From Reticulitermes lucifugus (Eukaryota; Arthropoda; Insecta; Blattodea; Rhinotermitidae), in the NCBI GenBank assembly GCA_026260175.1, contig JAKCWW010000231.1, forward strand, positions 5,247-69,246: a stretch of DNA of 64,000 bases, written 5' to 3'. Positions 10,414 through 23,900 of the stretch are shown piece by piece. How positions within the stretch are numbered: position 1 is the first letter of the stretch; each line of letters starts with the position of its first letter. Below the pieces are notes generated by a model, which searched no databases, was not told where the DNA came from, and was given only the letters and a program-made list of their open reading frames with translations. The translations under genes and the position numbers were made by a program.

Positions 10414-13077
10414 CAGAACTGGAATGTGGATTATTTATATATAGTTATATTATTTATATAGTTGAACTCCACCAGGAATACCTCAACAGTAATCTCAAAT
10501 AGTGTGCCTTCAATCATTCTTTAATATTATCATTTCTAACTCACGCTTCAATCTTCCAAACTAAAGGAAACCAATAAAGCAGGTTTTATATTAGAGTGTA
10601 TTTTATTGTGGACAACATCTGTTACAGTGAATACATTCGAAATGCAAACTGTGGAATAGACGTGGCTATCCAGTTACGGTGTAAACGGTGTGTCATGTGC
10701 TGGAGCATATGGTGCTGCATTGAGTCCATTTACAATCACGGTTATAGCAGAGGGACGAGGGGTGTAAGCAAAATACTAACCATGTAATGTGCATGTGACT
10801 CTTCCACATTTACCCATTGTCCTCATTCTGTACCACTCATCCGCTATAGCTTTTCTAAAAGTCCCTAGGGTCGTCGGGTCCGTCAATACCGCTTTGTATT
10901 CTGGACGATGAAGTTTGGATGTGACGTTGTGGGGCACAGCGCTTTACATTGCCCTTAAAATGTTAAACTAACAAGTTCAATCTCATTGATTTTCTCATTG
11001 CTGACATAATCTATTACTCTCTAATTGTATGTCCCTTGATAAATATTTGTCCCTAATTACAATAGCCTTTCCAAATGTGCTAACCTACTGTTTGTAGTAA
11101 AAGCAGTAAAATATTGCTCTCGAAATCGAGAAAATGTATTTTCCAAACATTCTGTTTCAGAATGTACATATTTAATAGGCTTTTAGTACCATAATTTGTT
11201 GCTTTAGACACAGTAGTTATCAGAAGGCTGACACGTATTTCTTCATAACATTATATCATGTAATAAATATATATATATATATATGTATACATATATTGTA
11301 CAGTACATCCCTCTAAAATACTTTTAAGTTGAAATCCTCTTCAACATTCTTCTTCTTTTATGTTTTGATTGTTATAATCTGACTTCATTTATAAGACGTG
11401 GTATTAAATGTTCAATGATCATTTCATATCATATGTATTGATTCCACTTTCATCAAGTGTCTTCTAATGTTAAGTCTTTTATTACAAATATTGGTTACAC
11501 TGCTATGTATTATATTATAAATTACTTATCACGTATTCATGTCAGTCTCGCTTCCGTACTGAAACGACTTATTTTCCAAAGGCAGCAACAAAGGTAGAAT
11601 CAGCAGAATTAGTTTCGTTAATTTGCAGGTTCAAGTACGTACAGTGCCGCTATGTTATGTACTTTACATAAACGTAGACTGAAATTATTCCCTTCATTTT
11701 GCAATAAATATAGTCCTCCATATGAATGAGAAGTATTTGGAATTAAAGTGTAGCCCTAAAAAAGCTGTATAAAGTTTTACGTAACCCTTCTTCGAAATAT
11801 GAGGGGCAGAATTACTTTATGTAATTAAATGCTTTAAGAAATACATAAGGTTAAATTAGAACTTAATGTAAATCGGTGTTATGGTTGACCAATAAAAAAA
11901 TGTCCTGACAATTCTTAATATAAGAAAACAAATAAACAGTATCATAGATATTTTTCTGGTATATGAATCTGTCCATTGCCAGTAATTTCAGAGTTAGTTA
12001 TGGATATTATCCTTCACAGTACATGGTAAAAATATGTTTGTTTTAATTTAAAAAATGAATATGTGTCCTGTCTTGGTGATCTGAAACGACCTAAGTTTAT
12101 TTCAGTTACTAAAATCTTGTTAAAATTGTCAACAAATTTTTCGTCATGAAAAATTGTATTCAATCTTCCCACATAACTAGGTAATCCAAGACACGGTCTA
12201 TAGTCAGACGCTGTAGTTTTGGCGGAAAAAAAGAAAAATTTCGTTGAACTTAAAAGGCGTTTCAAATTCTGGCAATTTCTTTATAAGTCATGGCAGTAGA
12301 ATCAGTCACTGAAAAGTGAAACATCATGAAACATATAAATGACCTACAACACAGACAATAACAAATGTCCAAAATACAAATATAGAAACACGTATTTTTT
12401 TAGTTTATGCCCGTAGAGTTTGTGGCCTATGTCAGATATGTAACTTCAGTTTGCGGGTTTTATTCCGTTTGTTTTTAAAGCATTCGAAAATTAAGGAGCA
12501 CAGTGTACTCGCCAATTCAAGGTAAACCCGAAAGTCGATGTTAGACACAATACATACTAAGGGGGTTTTGCACAAAACTTATGAAACTCAAGACAATGAA
12601 GACGCAGTCTGTTCGCCTTTCCGCAAGTTTCATTGTATTAAGAAAGCACAGTAAAAGTGGAGAAGAAACTTTCAGTTTAGTTTGAATCGATCGAAAGACC
12701 AAAAAGTTTAATAGAACTGAAAATCATTGTATAAGGTAAAATGTAGACTTCCTCGAGAGATAAAATTCTTATTTATAATTTTAGAAGTTGACAAATATTT
12801 AACGAAATCAAAATGTTTTTTATTTTTAGGTGTAATATTTGTGATAGGACTAGCTTTATTTTAGTGTACGTCTGTCTGTAATACTCGTATGTGAACATCA
12901 GCAACGACATTTCACACAAAACCTTAGGAACATGTTTGAAAAATGTTTACATTTCAGACTTCATTGTCTTGTTGTATAAGGAAAGGTAGGCCTACCAAAT
13001 GACTAGCATTCTGGAATACATGCTTCTTCTTGTGAAAGAAAAGCAAATAAAAGAAGAATGATTCCTTGTTTTACGAT
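10414..13077. other. No gene seen; (AT)n at about 11265-11296
   Basis: AT-rich sequence with a dinucleotide AT microsatellite at about 11265-11296. Longest frame is 83 codons (12014-12265, minus) and shows no recognisable protein. Confidence 0.6.
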
Positions 13078-13150
13078 TTATTATTATTATTAGTAGTAAT
13101 AATAATAATAATAGTAATAGTAGTAGTAGTAGTAGTACTAGTAGTAGTAT
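13078..13150. repeat. Compound trinucleotide microsatellite (TTA/AGT/AAT)n
   Basis: Runs of TTA, TAG and AAT triplets merge into (AGT)n over about 73 bp, with a strand switch at TACTAGTA near 13137. The tract is imperfect and probably an aged microsatellite. Confidence 0.9.
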
Positions 13151-15930
13151 TTAATGCTCCGGCACTTGGGGGAATTCCATTCGCCTTCTAGCTTCCCAGT
13201 GTAATTTTACAATTGTTAGCGTATTCCCAGATTTCAAAGGTACGTGTATGCAGTCTGTCACCAGATGCTGTGCTTGCACTATATGTATATTACATACATG
13301 TCTGTCAATTCGCTGAGAGTAGTGTCGCTTTGTACAGAATAAAGCATAAGTGTAGATACATCACCTATAATTTAAGGCAACTGGTCATTTATTTCGTGCA
13401 GAGGTAGACAACAATAAAACGTCCTCAAAACTAACTTACCACGGTGACTATAGAGTAGACTTTATTGGCATCCAACCGCTGGTCATTCATCTTCATCATT
13501 TGCACCTAACGGGCCGATGAGCGTTAACAGTTAATCGTCTGTCATGAGAAAATCTATCTCCCTGACACCCAAACTGAGAATGAAGAATGTGGAGACCTGT
13601 GAATTATACAGCCAAGATTTGCAAAGGTTTGTATGAATCTGTAGAAAATTGTCTCTTCTGCTATATTATAACAAAGAGAAAAATTGGGTTCCTTAAAGAT
13701 AGCCTTATGCTGACGCAGTATTCATTCTGCAGTAATTTATTGATAAAAGAAAGGAATTTGTTTTAAACGTTCCAGCTATTTATAGCTGTTAAGTACAAGC
13801 TGGGGATTCATCGAAAAATTGTGCAGGAAATTTTGAAATGTTTTAAAAGTTTATGTAATACCTGTTTTAAACTGTCAGTGTCCTCAAGGATCTACGTAAT
13901 GACACCGAAGTAATGGTAAAAGTAAATGAGCCCTCATTCTCGGAATCAAAACAAATAGGGAGGAAAGACACAGGGGTGTACTGTCTATATCCTTGTCGTA
14001 CATTGAGCACATGGTTGACGACTGGAAGAAAGGATATTTGAGCGATTAATGTCTAAAGGAGTGCTACAGAATAAACACAAAACATAACAGAGCTACTACT
14101 TGGAAAAGGATGGGATTTCACTACTATACAGCGTTTTTGTAGTCCAAGAAGAGAAGAGAACTTAGAAAACCAGAAAGAAGAGGGTTCCATCAGCTTTCAG
14201 GCTCTGAAAGGATACAAACGGCCTTATTCTTGGTACAGTAGCAAGAAGAAGATACGAGAAAAAGGGACAGGTACAGAAAACAAGTTGCTTGATCTTAAAT
14301 ACGTACAGTAGAGGTTTTACTGTCCGTGTAGCGCTTTATAACTTGTTAGAATATTGCGTGTAATTTTGCTGACAGACACAAATTTTAAACTTTTATGCTA
14401 GTGATCAATATCTCTCTTGCCACTTGACGGTAGAAGTTTTAATAACACAACCCTATACACATACCCTCATTCATCTACTTCTGGCCTATTCCTCCATCAC
14501 AGCACATACAAAAAATGCGTATTCTTACAGTTGACACATATTAATTATGCCATGTTTGAACTATAGACCATGTTTGATTATCATTTTGCCGTTCTATAAG
14601 CTCTGTAATACAATGTAGATGTCACCACTCCCTCGCTGTTCGTCCTATCCTATCCATCCCCATCTCCCCCTCAGTCCAATTTGCCTTACCTACCCTCTGT
14701 CTAACAACGCACAACCATTCCATCCCTTTTAATAAACGACTATGCTTGCAACTACTCCATACAAACCCAATTTATTGATCGCCATACACGTTTCCTTGCT
14801 GAATTCTCTCACCAAATCTCCGGACATTTTGGTCTGATAATCCGCGTTATCGGCCTGAGTGTTTGCGGCTAACGTCTGCTATAGGCGGTCTGCATTGTGC
14901 ATCTGAACCTGGAAAATATGTAACAAATAACCGGCTCAAACATCTCTTCCTTACTGCCTCTCCCGAAGGCTTGATCTTACAGTCTGCTTTATCGGCTTGC
15001 GAGCTAGGGAACACACGTCTGTCAAAGGCGGTCAGGATTTCGTATCTTGAAACGGAGAATTTGTTATCACATAGACGTGTATCTTATAACCACTTCCTTG
15101 TGTGCAGCCGACATCGATAGCGAAGGAATTGGTCAGGTTCCCTCTGCATAATCGCCTTTGATGTCCGTGGATTAAATCCCATTTAAACTACCTGCATTTC
15201 TCGCAGTGGCGACCACATCATCTCTGTTTGATTGGAAACATTATAATGACGTTATGGCACGCCCTCAGCGGATAGCGCAGACGTGGAATGTGAATGTGAG
15301 TGATTTAAATAAGCAGTAGCGGACAGACGAAAGAATCATTCCGCTGGATTTGGAGTTGGGAGGAAGGTTAAACTATTATACGTGGACAACTCTGGCCATA
15401 AAGATGGAAGCATCAATTACTCGTTACTATACGTCAGTAAGCTTACACTGGTCGACATCGCGTCATGTTCGAAAAGGCTTGAATCTTTGTCAACACTGCT
15501 GTGAAAGTATCAGATTTCTTATTTATTTTGGGCGTTGTAATATGAACAAATATTTTGCCAATCTTTCATTACTTGTACATCCCTTGTTAGATTTTTTTTT
15601 CAAGTAAGAGCGCTTCACCTTACAAGAGGTCACTCCACCAACAGGCCGCTAAGCATTTGTCATTGTTCATAGAAAGGATTATACTGGCCTGATTGTCTTG
15701 TTATAAAGAAATTGGCTTTAAAGCTTAGTGTGCACACTAGACAACTGACATTACTTCTGATATTTTCCATACCAAGTTGTTAGTGTAGAGTCTCTATTGG
15801 AGTTATCTTGTTAATTTAATGACAAATTGTAATATTTTGTTTTGGAAAAATTGTAGTTCTTTGAAGTGTGATTTGGCAGTTTACTCCAAGGCAGGGTTTG
15901 TTTATGTTAGTGTTTAACCGATTTGTAATT
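13151..15930. other. No gene recognised; slightly GC-richer block at 14850-15200
   Basis: The block at 14850-15200 is less AT-rich and includes an 85-codon open frame (14863-15120), but it has no recognisable domain and no strong splice pair. It could be an old, unrecognisable repeat. The rest is AT-rich without features. Confidence 0.5.
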
Positions 15931-16225
15931 TATAACGGGTTTTTTTATTGAAGGGCCCGGCAGCAGACACTACGGACGCACCGCAGCCTTGAGGCTTATT
16001 GTGCAACCGTGTGATGAAGATGTTTAGTTTTTTTCTTTTTCCTTGTAATGGGCACCGGTGAAATGAAATTGAGAGGGGGAAACCGACGTACTCGGGGGAA
16101 AACCCTGTCCCAGTGCCACTCTGTCCACCACAAATCCCACATAGATTGACCAGGGATCGAACCCGGGCCTACCCAGTGAGAGTCTGGCAACTAACCGCCT
16201 GAGCCATGGCACGACCCTATAACGG
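15931..16225 (-). mobile_element. SINE family C, tRNA-derived, with probable 8-bp duplication
   Basis: Read on the minus strand from about 16217, the head is GGGTCGTGCCATGGCTCAGG (A box TGGCTCAGGCGG), then a well-kept B box GGTTCGATCCC near 16153. These are the two internal RNA polymerase III promoter elements. A body follows with GTGGTGGACAGAGTGGCACTG and AATTTCATTTCACCGG, and the 3' end has AATAAAAAAAC near 15940. TATAACGG occurs at 15931-15938 and 16218-16225, giving a probable target-site duplication and an element of about 279 bp. The head is a good tRNA match, but the long body and A-tail rule out a real tRNA gene. Confidence 0.85.
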
Positions 16226-17334
16226 TTTAGTATCAGGATAATATTGGTTATGGAGGACTTACTAAGGATGCAATAGAGCTTAGAGTTTATAGCTTTATAG
16301 TTACCTGATGTGAGAGCTGTAGCTGCTTATCGAGTCAAGGATGAGACAAAGATATTTAGTATGTTGAGTCCAGTTAACGTTTCTACAGATATGTTTGAGC
16401 GAGGCTACATAACTGGGCGCAGCAATTCATATCCTTTTGAAAACAGTGTTGTTGAACATATATTTACGTTATTCGTGTTCACAGAGAAGTCAGTAAATCT
16501 CCATTATAAAGAACAATCCCTTATTAATGTTAAGGGACATAATAGGTATTTATTGCGTAAACAATACGTAAAAGGTTAGTACGTTGTTTGAGTAAAATGT
16601 TACAGACTTACCACTTTGCTTTATAGTTCGATCAGCCTATCGCTGCTTCATGTAACTCAGTTATATATTTTTCACAACATCCTTTCCTTCACACACCCAC
16701 ACACAGTATTGGAATAGTCATGCTGTAGTGAGAATGCGATCCAGTCTGTTAGTTCAAATTGGTCTCACCGGCGAGCATAGCTCATTGCTTTGTAAAACCA
16801 GTCCCAATCACACGAACACCGCGCGTGTCCCCGATATCAAGCACATTCTATTCAGGCTCCAGAGGGAATAATCTCCGATTGGGAGACATCGATTTCTTGC
16901 TGATAGGGCTGCTCAAATAGCCTGCCACAGTTATACTGCTGAGGTGAAAAATCATTCCCGGGACTCGTGACAGAGCGGATGTAGTATAAAAGTATATTAT
17001 CACTCATACTGTGACCTGTGTAATACAGAAGGGCTGGTAACAGCTGTTCTTTTTATGACGTTTATTAAGGTTTGTAGGTTGCATTTAAAATTACAGAAAT
17101 ACTGCCCTCGCCGCATTGCTTCCTTTTACTTTTAATTCCGGAATAAACATTTAATCCTTTGAAACAAATGCTTTTCCGAAAGAACAGCCCTTTGTTGCGA
17201 GACTCTCAGACCTCACCTGCTTGTCCTTTTGATGAAAGTAGCAGTGAGATGACGATGGTTGATGAGTACTCGTGGAAAAATACTGCCAGAAAAAAACACT
17301 ACTTATTGGGAGAGAAATAATTCGCAGTGCCTCA
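16226..17334. other. No gene recognised
   Basis: Contains an 89-codon frame at 16310-16579 without recognisable domain. A GC-richer stretch at 16760-16980 could be an eroded SINE, but no A/B box pair is clear. Confidence 0.5.
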
Positions 17335-17440
17335 TTGTCCCCCTCAAATACCTCGTGGACTGGCCCGAGAGAGGACCCGGATATCCGCGGTAAGAGGCCA
17401 ACGACCGCCTCAACAATGTCGCGGCCGATTGAAGCATGAC
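17335..17440 (-). mobile_element. Possible degraded tRNA-derived SINE head
   Basis: On the minus strand the segment reads GGCGGTCGTTGGCCTCTTACC, then a CGGATATCCGGGTCC block in B-box position, then GGGCCAGTCCACGAGG. The spacing of the two blocks suits a tRNA-derived SINE head, but the B box is poor and no duplication was found. Confidence 0.3.
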
Positions 17441-17589
17441 ATTAACTTAAGTTGTAAATAAAAACTAATTTTTACATCACAGAAAACAAACATCGTGCCC
17501 ATTACAAAGAAGAGCCGCTAATTATGTTCGGGAAAATGATCGGCTTTTGGTGTTAGGCGTTCTGTACGTTGAAAAACGACAGAAGTATG

Positions 17590-17960
17590 TGAACAGTACC
17601 TCAGTTCGTCTGTCACCTCGTATCGGTAGCTAAACCTCTCGTTGGATTTTCACGAAATTCGGTATATGAGTCCTTTACGAAACCTTGTGTATTAAGCACG
17701 AATTTCGTGAAAATGGGCTCACTGACAGTGATACTTTAGTTGAGGGCATGAATTAATTTACGTTCGCGTTTTCAATATTTATGGGCCAATTTGGGTGCAA
17801 ACCGGTATAGAATATATCCATATCAACAGTTATGGATTTCGCAGAAATCGGTACAGTAATACACATTTTATTGAAGGTCAAAATCATGTCTTGGAGCCTA
17901 TGCCAATGTCGAAGTTTGAGGTCAAGAGGGTAGCACTGTTACTTCGTATTAGGGAGGTAC
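17590..17960 (+). repeat. Dispersed repeat, relative of the copy at 36.9 kb
   Basis: The segment contains GGATTTTCACGAAATTCGG followed by GAGTCCTTTACGA..ACCTT, GAAAATGGGCTCA and CGCAGAAATCGGTACAG. At 36929-37260 the same words recur in the same order in diverged form (GGATTTTCATGAAA, GGATCCTTTACAAGACCTT, GAAAATAAGCTCA, AAGAATCGGT). This indicates an old interspersed family of unknown type. No coding content was seen. Confidence 0.55.
17646..17714. repeat. Perfect 16-bp inverted repeat within the dispersed repeat
   Basis: ATTTTCACGAAATTCG (17646-17661) and its exact reverse complement CGAATTTCGTGAAAAT (17699-17714) are separated by 37 nt. The right arm has no obvious counterpart in the 36.9-kb relative, so the hairpin may be specific to this copy. 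Confidence 0.7.
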
Positions 17961-17961
17961 A

Positions 17962-17992
17962 TTGGCTAAATTGCCTAAATTGGCTAAATTCT
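17962..17992 (+). repeat. Short tandem repeat, three 10-bp units
   Basis: TGGCTAAATT, TGCCTAAATT and TGGCTAAATT follow one another with one mismatch. Local slippage product; no function inferred. Confidence 0.8.
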
Positions 17993-20900
17993 CTCGTGTA
18001 AATAACGTGACAGGTCCTGACTTAAATAATGACAGCTTCGGTCTGCATGGTTTCAATTCTCTCTTCACACATCACGTCATCATTCTTCGCTGTATAAATA
18101 CGTATGTATTTTTTATATATAATATTATGTATTACAAGTGGAGATAAAATAAAATAAAAAAGATGGCTATTGTTTCCAAAAAAATAATATCAGTAGTAAT
18201 AATACCTGGTAATTACATCATGGAATTACAGAAAATAGCCATATTGGGCAAAGCACAGATGCTTCGTGAAGTAATAATATAAATGTACAAAGCTTTTCTC
18301 ATGGAAAATAAAATTCCATGTACCAAATATTGTAACCACAGAATACTTGCAACATTATGTACTCTAGAAACACGGATTTTTTTTCAGGTATGTAATTGTA
18401 CGTACCCTGTATAAAAGTGATAAAAATATAATAATAATAGACAACAGTGGCTGATAGACTGACGCATTATTTTGTTCACTCCAGCGGACGTAGTTGCTTC
18501 AGCGCCTGACAGATTCAGTCAACCGTCAGACGGCCTCGACTTATGCATATCTATAAGAGGATTCTTATTGAATTTTCAATGGGCCCTTCTTCTAGTATAC
18601 TACAGTATATTTATGTAGTAGTCGAAATCTTCTTTTAATTTTGTCTGGAGGTTGAGGTATTAGAAAAGGAGAAGGGTTTTATGTTTTAGTCTTCACAGTG
18701 TTAAGCGGCTGTAGCAGGAACTGACTTATCTTTACGTTTCACATTTTCTTAAAACGTACTTTAGCGATTCGACTTCACTGTGTGATTTGCAAAGACCAAA
18801 GTAGCAAACACGACATTCGTGACGTATCTGCCGGTAATAATTTGTTATCCTGCTTTTATATTCTTCATAATTACAATTCAGACTGTTGATAATGCTTCAC
18901 GTGTATTCCAATAAAATAATTTAATTTCGTGTTCTCTGATGAAAGAGGCGCCTATCTCGATGTAATTTAGACCCTTGTGACTCATATAGTTCACATCAAT
19001 TATTTAGGAATGTTATTAGTTGAAAGTATAAATGAAAGATATTAAATTATACGTACTGTATTGAGTAAAGAATTACCGGTAAAACAAATTTTGTGTGCAG
19101 CTTGCGTAGTGTGTGTGTGTGGTTGGGGGGAGGTGGGGCCTAGCATCCACGTTCCATTTATTACTATTTGATTATCACTGGTTAGGGAGCAACAGTACTG
19201 TGTAAACACAGGTTTGCGACTAATTAATGACCACCCGGTACAACGGTTTGTTTGTATTTTATTATTAATAAACTTGTCGTTTACTGAGGCATGTTGTTAC
19301 CAGGCAACCGTATCCATGTTAGGGCTTTCCGCATGTTAGCACTAATAGAGATCTGCCTGCACATAGAATGTGAAGCTGGAATGTAGGCACACTAAGCGGT
19401 CTGGAGTACAGTTCATGCGCAGTCTGCTCTTCGATATGTTACCGATTCATAACAGAAAACATGAAAGCGTGTACTCAAGTTGTGAGCACATAGTCTTAGA
19501 TTTTCCGTATTTCTTCTCTGTAGAGACTGCTGTCCCTCTTCCCTTTTTTAAAAACAGACCTTATCGAAAGAAGTATCTTATCAGAGTTGTCGCCTTTACG
19601 TAGTGAAGGGAAATGTTTCACTGAAGGGGCTATAAAAAGTGACCCAAAATTAAGTTAAGCAAAATGATACATTCTGTGCAGGTAAGAGAGGCTTACTGCT
19701 CCCAGTCAGTTGGTAAATGATACCGAGATATTAAGCGTTGTACATTGAACAAGGAGAATCACCATTTGGGGAAAAGTTTTAGAGCTAGTATGTAATAAAG
19801 TTATTTAAAACATATTATATTCTACATTTTTCTAAACACTTAACTGAGCCACTCTTTGTTATATCTACTGGTCTGCTGGTAGGTCTAACCTTGTCAGTCG
19901 AGGCACTTCAGAGAGGTATGAGGGAAATTTTGTACACAAATCATAGACACCATCGTTACTGGTCCGAATACATGAATATTACTTTTTCATCACGTTGAAA
20001 AGCAGAACCGCATGGCGAAATTTGGGCTCACAATTACCATACTACGTGATGTACTTTTACAATTTGTTCCACATTCGAACTGGTGTGAATATATATTCAG
20101 TCCGACCATAAAGCTATAGATATAACAAGTACGGTGGTTTTAAACCTGTCATAAAACAGACAGGCACTTATCTGAATGTGAGATGTGCTCAACTACTAAT
20201 TAAAAAATAATGCTGACAGGTATTAAAATTGTGATTGATTGTTTCTGTAATACCCGCACTACACTCTAATTCATTAAAGGTGGCGAAACCATTAGTTTTA
20301 AAGACACGTAGTTATTGTTACCAAGTGCAACAACTGCATTTTTTCTTTTTGACAATTATTGGGACGATCGAAACAAGACACAAGTAAAAAATAAGCGACG
20401 GAAAATGCACACAAAATGTTGTCTAAAAACCTGAATTAGAGAGTACTAAGAAGAATGAGGCATAAATAATATTGAAGTTGCTGTTAAAGAAATGGAATGA
20501 TAGGTGAGGACTGGATGATGACTGATAAATATTTATATGCCTCTTTACCCATTTTCCTTTCAAGTTCCATTATACAGATTCACAACATAGCCAGAGAGGC
20601 CCAACCGCAGAAATCTCACTAAAGATCGCGAGGAAGAGTGTAGTGAATGCAAACATCTCTGGTCATGTAAATGAGGATATTTGTTAGGCGCATTGCAAAA
20701 TTGCCACAATATTATTACTGATATGATTACCTAAAGCTATCGTAAAGGCACTGCATGAATATATTTTTGTATACCATATGTATAATATTTTTTGATAAAA
20801 CAGTGTTGCAAAACTCAAAGTGGGTGGCAGTGAAACAAAATCAGGCAGGCTCTTTTTCTCTCCCTCGCCCGGAATATCCAGCTCCAGTGATGCTGGCAGA

Positions 20901-23900
20901 TGTACGTGTATAAACCCTCCGTACGGTGTGATTGTGGTCCTGTGATCTAGGATTAGGCTGCGTGCTGATGTGGCGCTTTATCACTACCAAATTACCTGTC
21001 AGGGATTTATTCTCCTCGCAATCATTTGGTCATGTCTTTCTGGTATTAGCCTGGTATTAACCTTGACATTTAACCGATAGAGGGCTCTAGCTTCTTGCTC
21101 GCGTTTATTTCATCCTGGATTTTAGAATTAACGTTTCATCCTTTTCTTCAACATTTCAACCAAAATGGTTTCTTCTCTTAGATCTGTCTTCATTTTTGCT
21201 TAACGATTAATGAGAAAGGGCGTAAAATTCAGCGTATTGCCCCCGACAAAAATCTCTTTGCACGGTAATCATGGGATGGGTTTAAAAACTAGAGAGTTAA
21301 CATTTTATTCTTCAAAATACTGCTATGTCCTTTATGTGATATATTGATATGCTCTTACTAAATGAATGCACTCTGAGTCTGTGGAAACAAAGGAAAACCT
21401 CCTGCCATATTTTGATTATTAAGCGACTAAATTTGTGAAGGCTAAAACATTGCAGCTAATCAGCTTTTATCTGGTCAAGAGCGAGACTTTATATTTATTA
21501 TCAAGTCTAGTGTGATGTTAGGCCATGTCGACCGAAAATAGTTACGGACTTTTCGGAGGAGTTTACTGCCTCCCAAAAAGAATAGCTACTCCTTTTGTAC
21601 TGCTAAATGCTGAAAACTGAGACACATCTCCTCTAAGAGGTTGGTAGGTGTTTACCAGTAGACACGATGTAACAGCACAGAGCAGTCGATGTGCATGAAG
21701 ACGCCTGTGACGCCACAGCCAGCAGGATTTATTCTATTATCATATTAACATATGCCCAGCTGTCTAGGCCACTGCTTGTCAGGGCAAAGCGTGTAGGTCC
21801 AACATGGAGTTTACGGATCTTACAAATGTGATATTTTCCTATTTGAGACATTTCAGTGTGCCTTAGTTTTAATAATTTCTCTTAAATGTTTTAAAACGGA
21901 GCAGTAAAAATGTCTACAGTGCCTTCAGCCGGCACAAGCAGTAAGTAAAATAATAAGACAGCATTCTGTAACATGTGTCGATACTGCCAAAGTGCCATCA
22001 CCTGACAGCACTTATCTAACATAAAGTAAAAGTACTTACTACATGTTTTTCCATCTAGGTCTTATAGATTACCTTATTTTATTCAGCAGAATCTTTCTTT
22101 AGAGACTAACAGGCCGTCCGTTAGTTTAGAAATTCCCCGCAGTTGATGGAAGCCGAAGATGCGTTACCGTAAATGTAAGGGCTGTCAACTTGCCCCTGTC
22201 CTTAGAGAGATGAAAAGAGTTCATGCCTCCCCTCTTCATTCGTTATCGAATTATTCAAGTATGTTGTAAGTTTAACATTTATTTTTAATTTTCTGAAATT
22301 AAATTAGTTATTTTTTCATTATTCATCGACCCAATAGCTCCATTAAGGCACTTGTCACTGTTAAATACCTTTGTTCCTAGTTTCTTTCTGAAATTTTGTA
22401 GAGTCAGAATTTCTGTATTTACTTGTATTGTACTGCAGCATGTTGTTTGTTGTTCGCTTAAACTTGCCTTTATTGTTGCTTTTAAAATTATATTATTATT
22501 ATTTTATATATTTTCAGAGTTGTATTTTTCTTTTTAATTGTTGTTGGGCTTTCGTTTATGCAGACTTGTATTACTTGTCACGTAACTAGCTCTCTTTTTT
22601 ATTTTCTTAAATCTATCTATAACAGTTTTCCATTGTTACACCGGTTACTGGTTCTCAGTCGATTTTCGACATATTTGCAAGTTTACTGCTTTATTTTCTC
22701 AAATATTTGTCATATTATAACATATTTAAAGAAAGTTTCTAGATATTATTATCATATATATTTTAGATTATGTAATGACCCGTTGTCAAGAAATCGTATT
22801 TTATACTTGGTTATGTAATTTTATGGGTCACGTTTGACTGATACGAGTCAAAATGGAACTCAGCTGGCAATTTCTGATGTAGATTCTCCTACGAATATCT
22901 TTAGTAGATATAACACTTTCAGAGGTGACACGTGGGAGGACGGATAAACATACAGACGCATCATCACAGGATGATTGAGGCTACACGTTTCTCCACAATA
23001 TCTGTGCCCATCTACAGACTGCACACGCTCACCTCCCTGAAGACAGCAGGCTTCCAAGTAATATTGTGCTATATCTCTGCACATGTTGCTATTGGTACCT
23101 GTGGTTACCTAGAGAACAAAGAGGTTGTCCCTGTATTAGCTTGATTTGCTCTTCTAAGTCTTTTCTTCAAACATAGCGAACGTGTTGTATTAACACAAGT
23201 AGTCACTAGCGGCACATGCTGCGATAAAGATTGGCGTGTATGAGGTTCTCTGTAAGCAGATTAAAAAATCAAAATTCCTCACATTCTACTAAGCCGGGAT
23301 CTCTGTTATTAAATTATAAGAACGCAGATTCCAACACGCTCAACTCCGGTGAGTATTATATGCTAATATACACGTTCGTGAATACAGAATTCCATGGCTC
23401 GTCATTCCGTACAAGATAATATGAAGTAAGGTGGATATGTGCCTTTGTATGTGTTGGTGTGTGCGTGCTTGTGTGTGTGTGTGTGCGTGTGCGTATATGT
23501 GTGCATGAAATGTGCGAAACAGAACGCTGAGTTATGTCTGTGAATGTAAAACAGGACGGCATGTTAGTAGGATGTAGGCAGGCGTACGGATATAGAATTT
23601 ATAGGCACAAACTGCGTAGGCAGTATAGCATTCCAGGGGGAAGAGGCTGGCGGTGAACAGTATGTGTCATGTATACTGAGTCAATATACAGATACAAGTC
23701 AGCTGTGCATATTAATGCATAAGCTGTACGTTTGTGACAAGCGGATTGTAAATTATTTAAATGAATACAGGTGGGATAAGTTTAAACACATACATATACA
23801 GACAGTAACTTAATAATCAATTATCTCTCACTGTCCTGATCGAAATCTGCATCAGAATTGACGTACCGCAAGAAAGAGGCGCTTTCCAAATATCAGCTAT

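Noticed and set aside
16100-16217. Real tRNA gene
   Set aside because: A and B boxes are present, but there is a long non-tRNA body, A-tail and flanking duplication, so it is a SINE.
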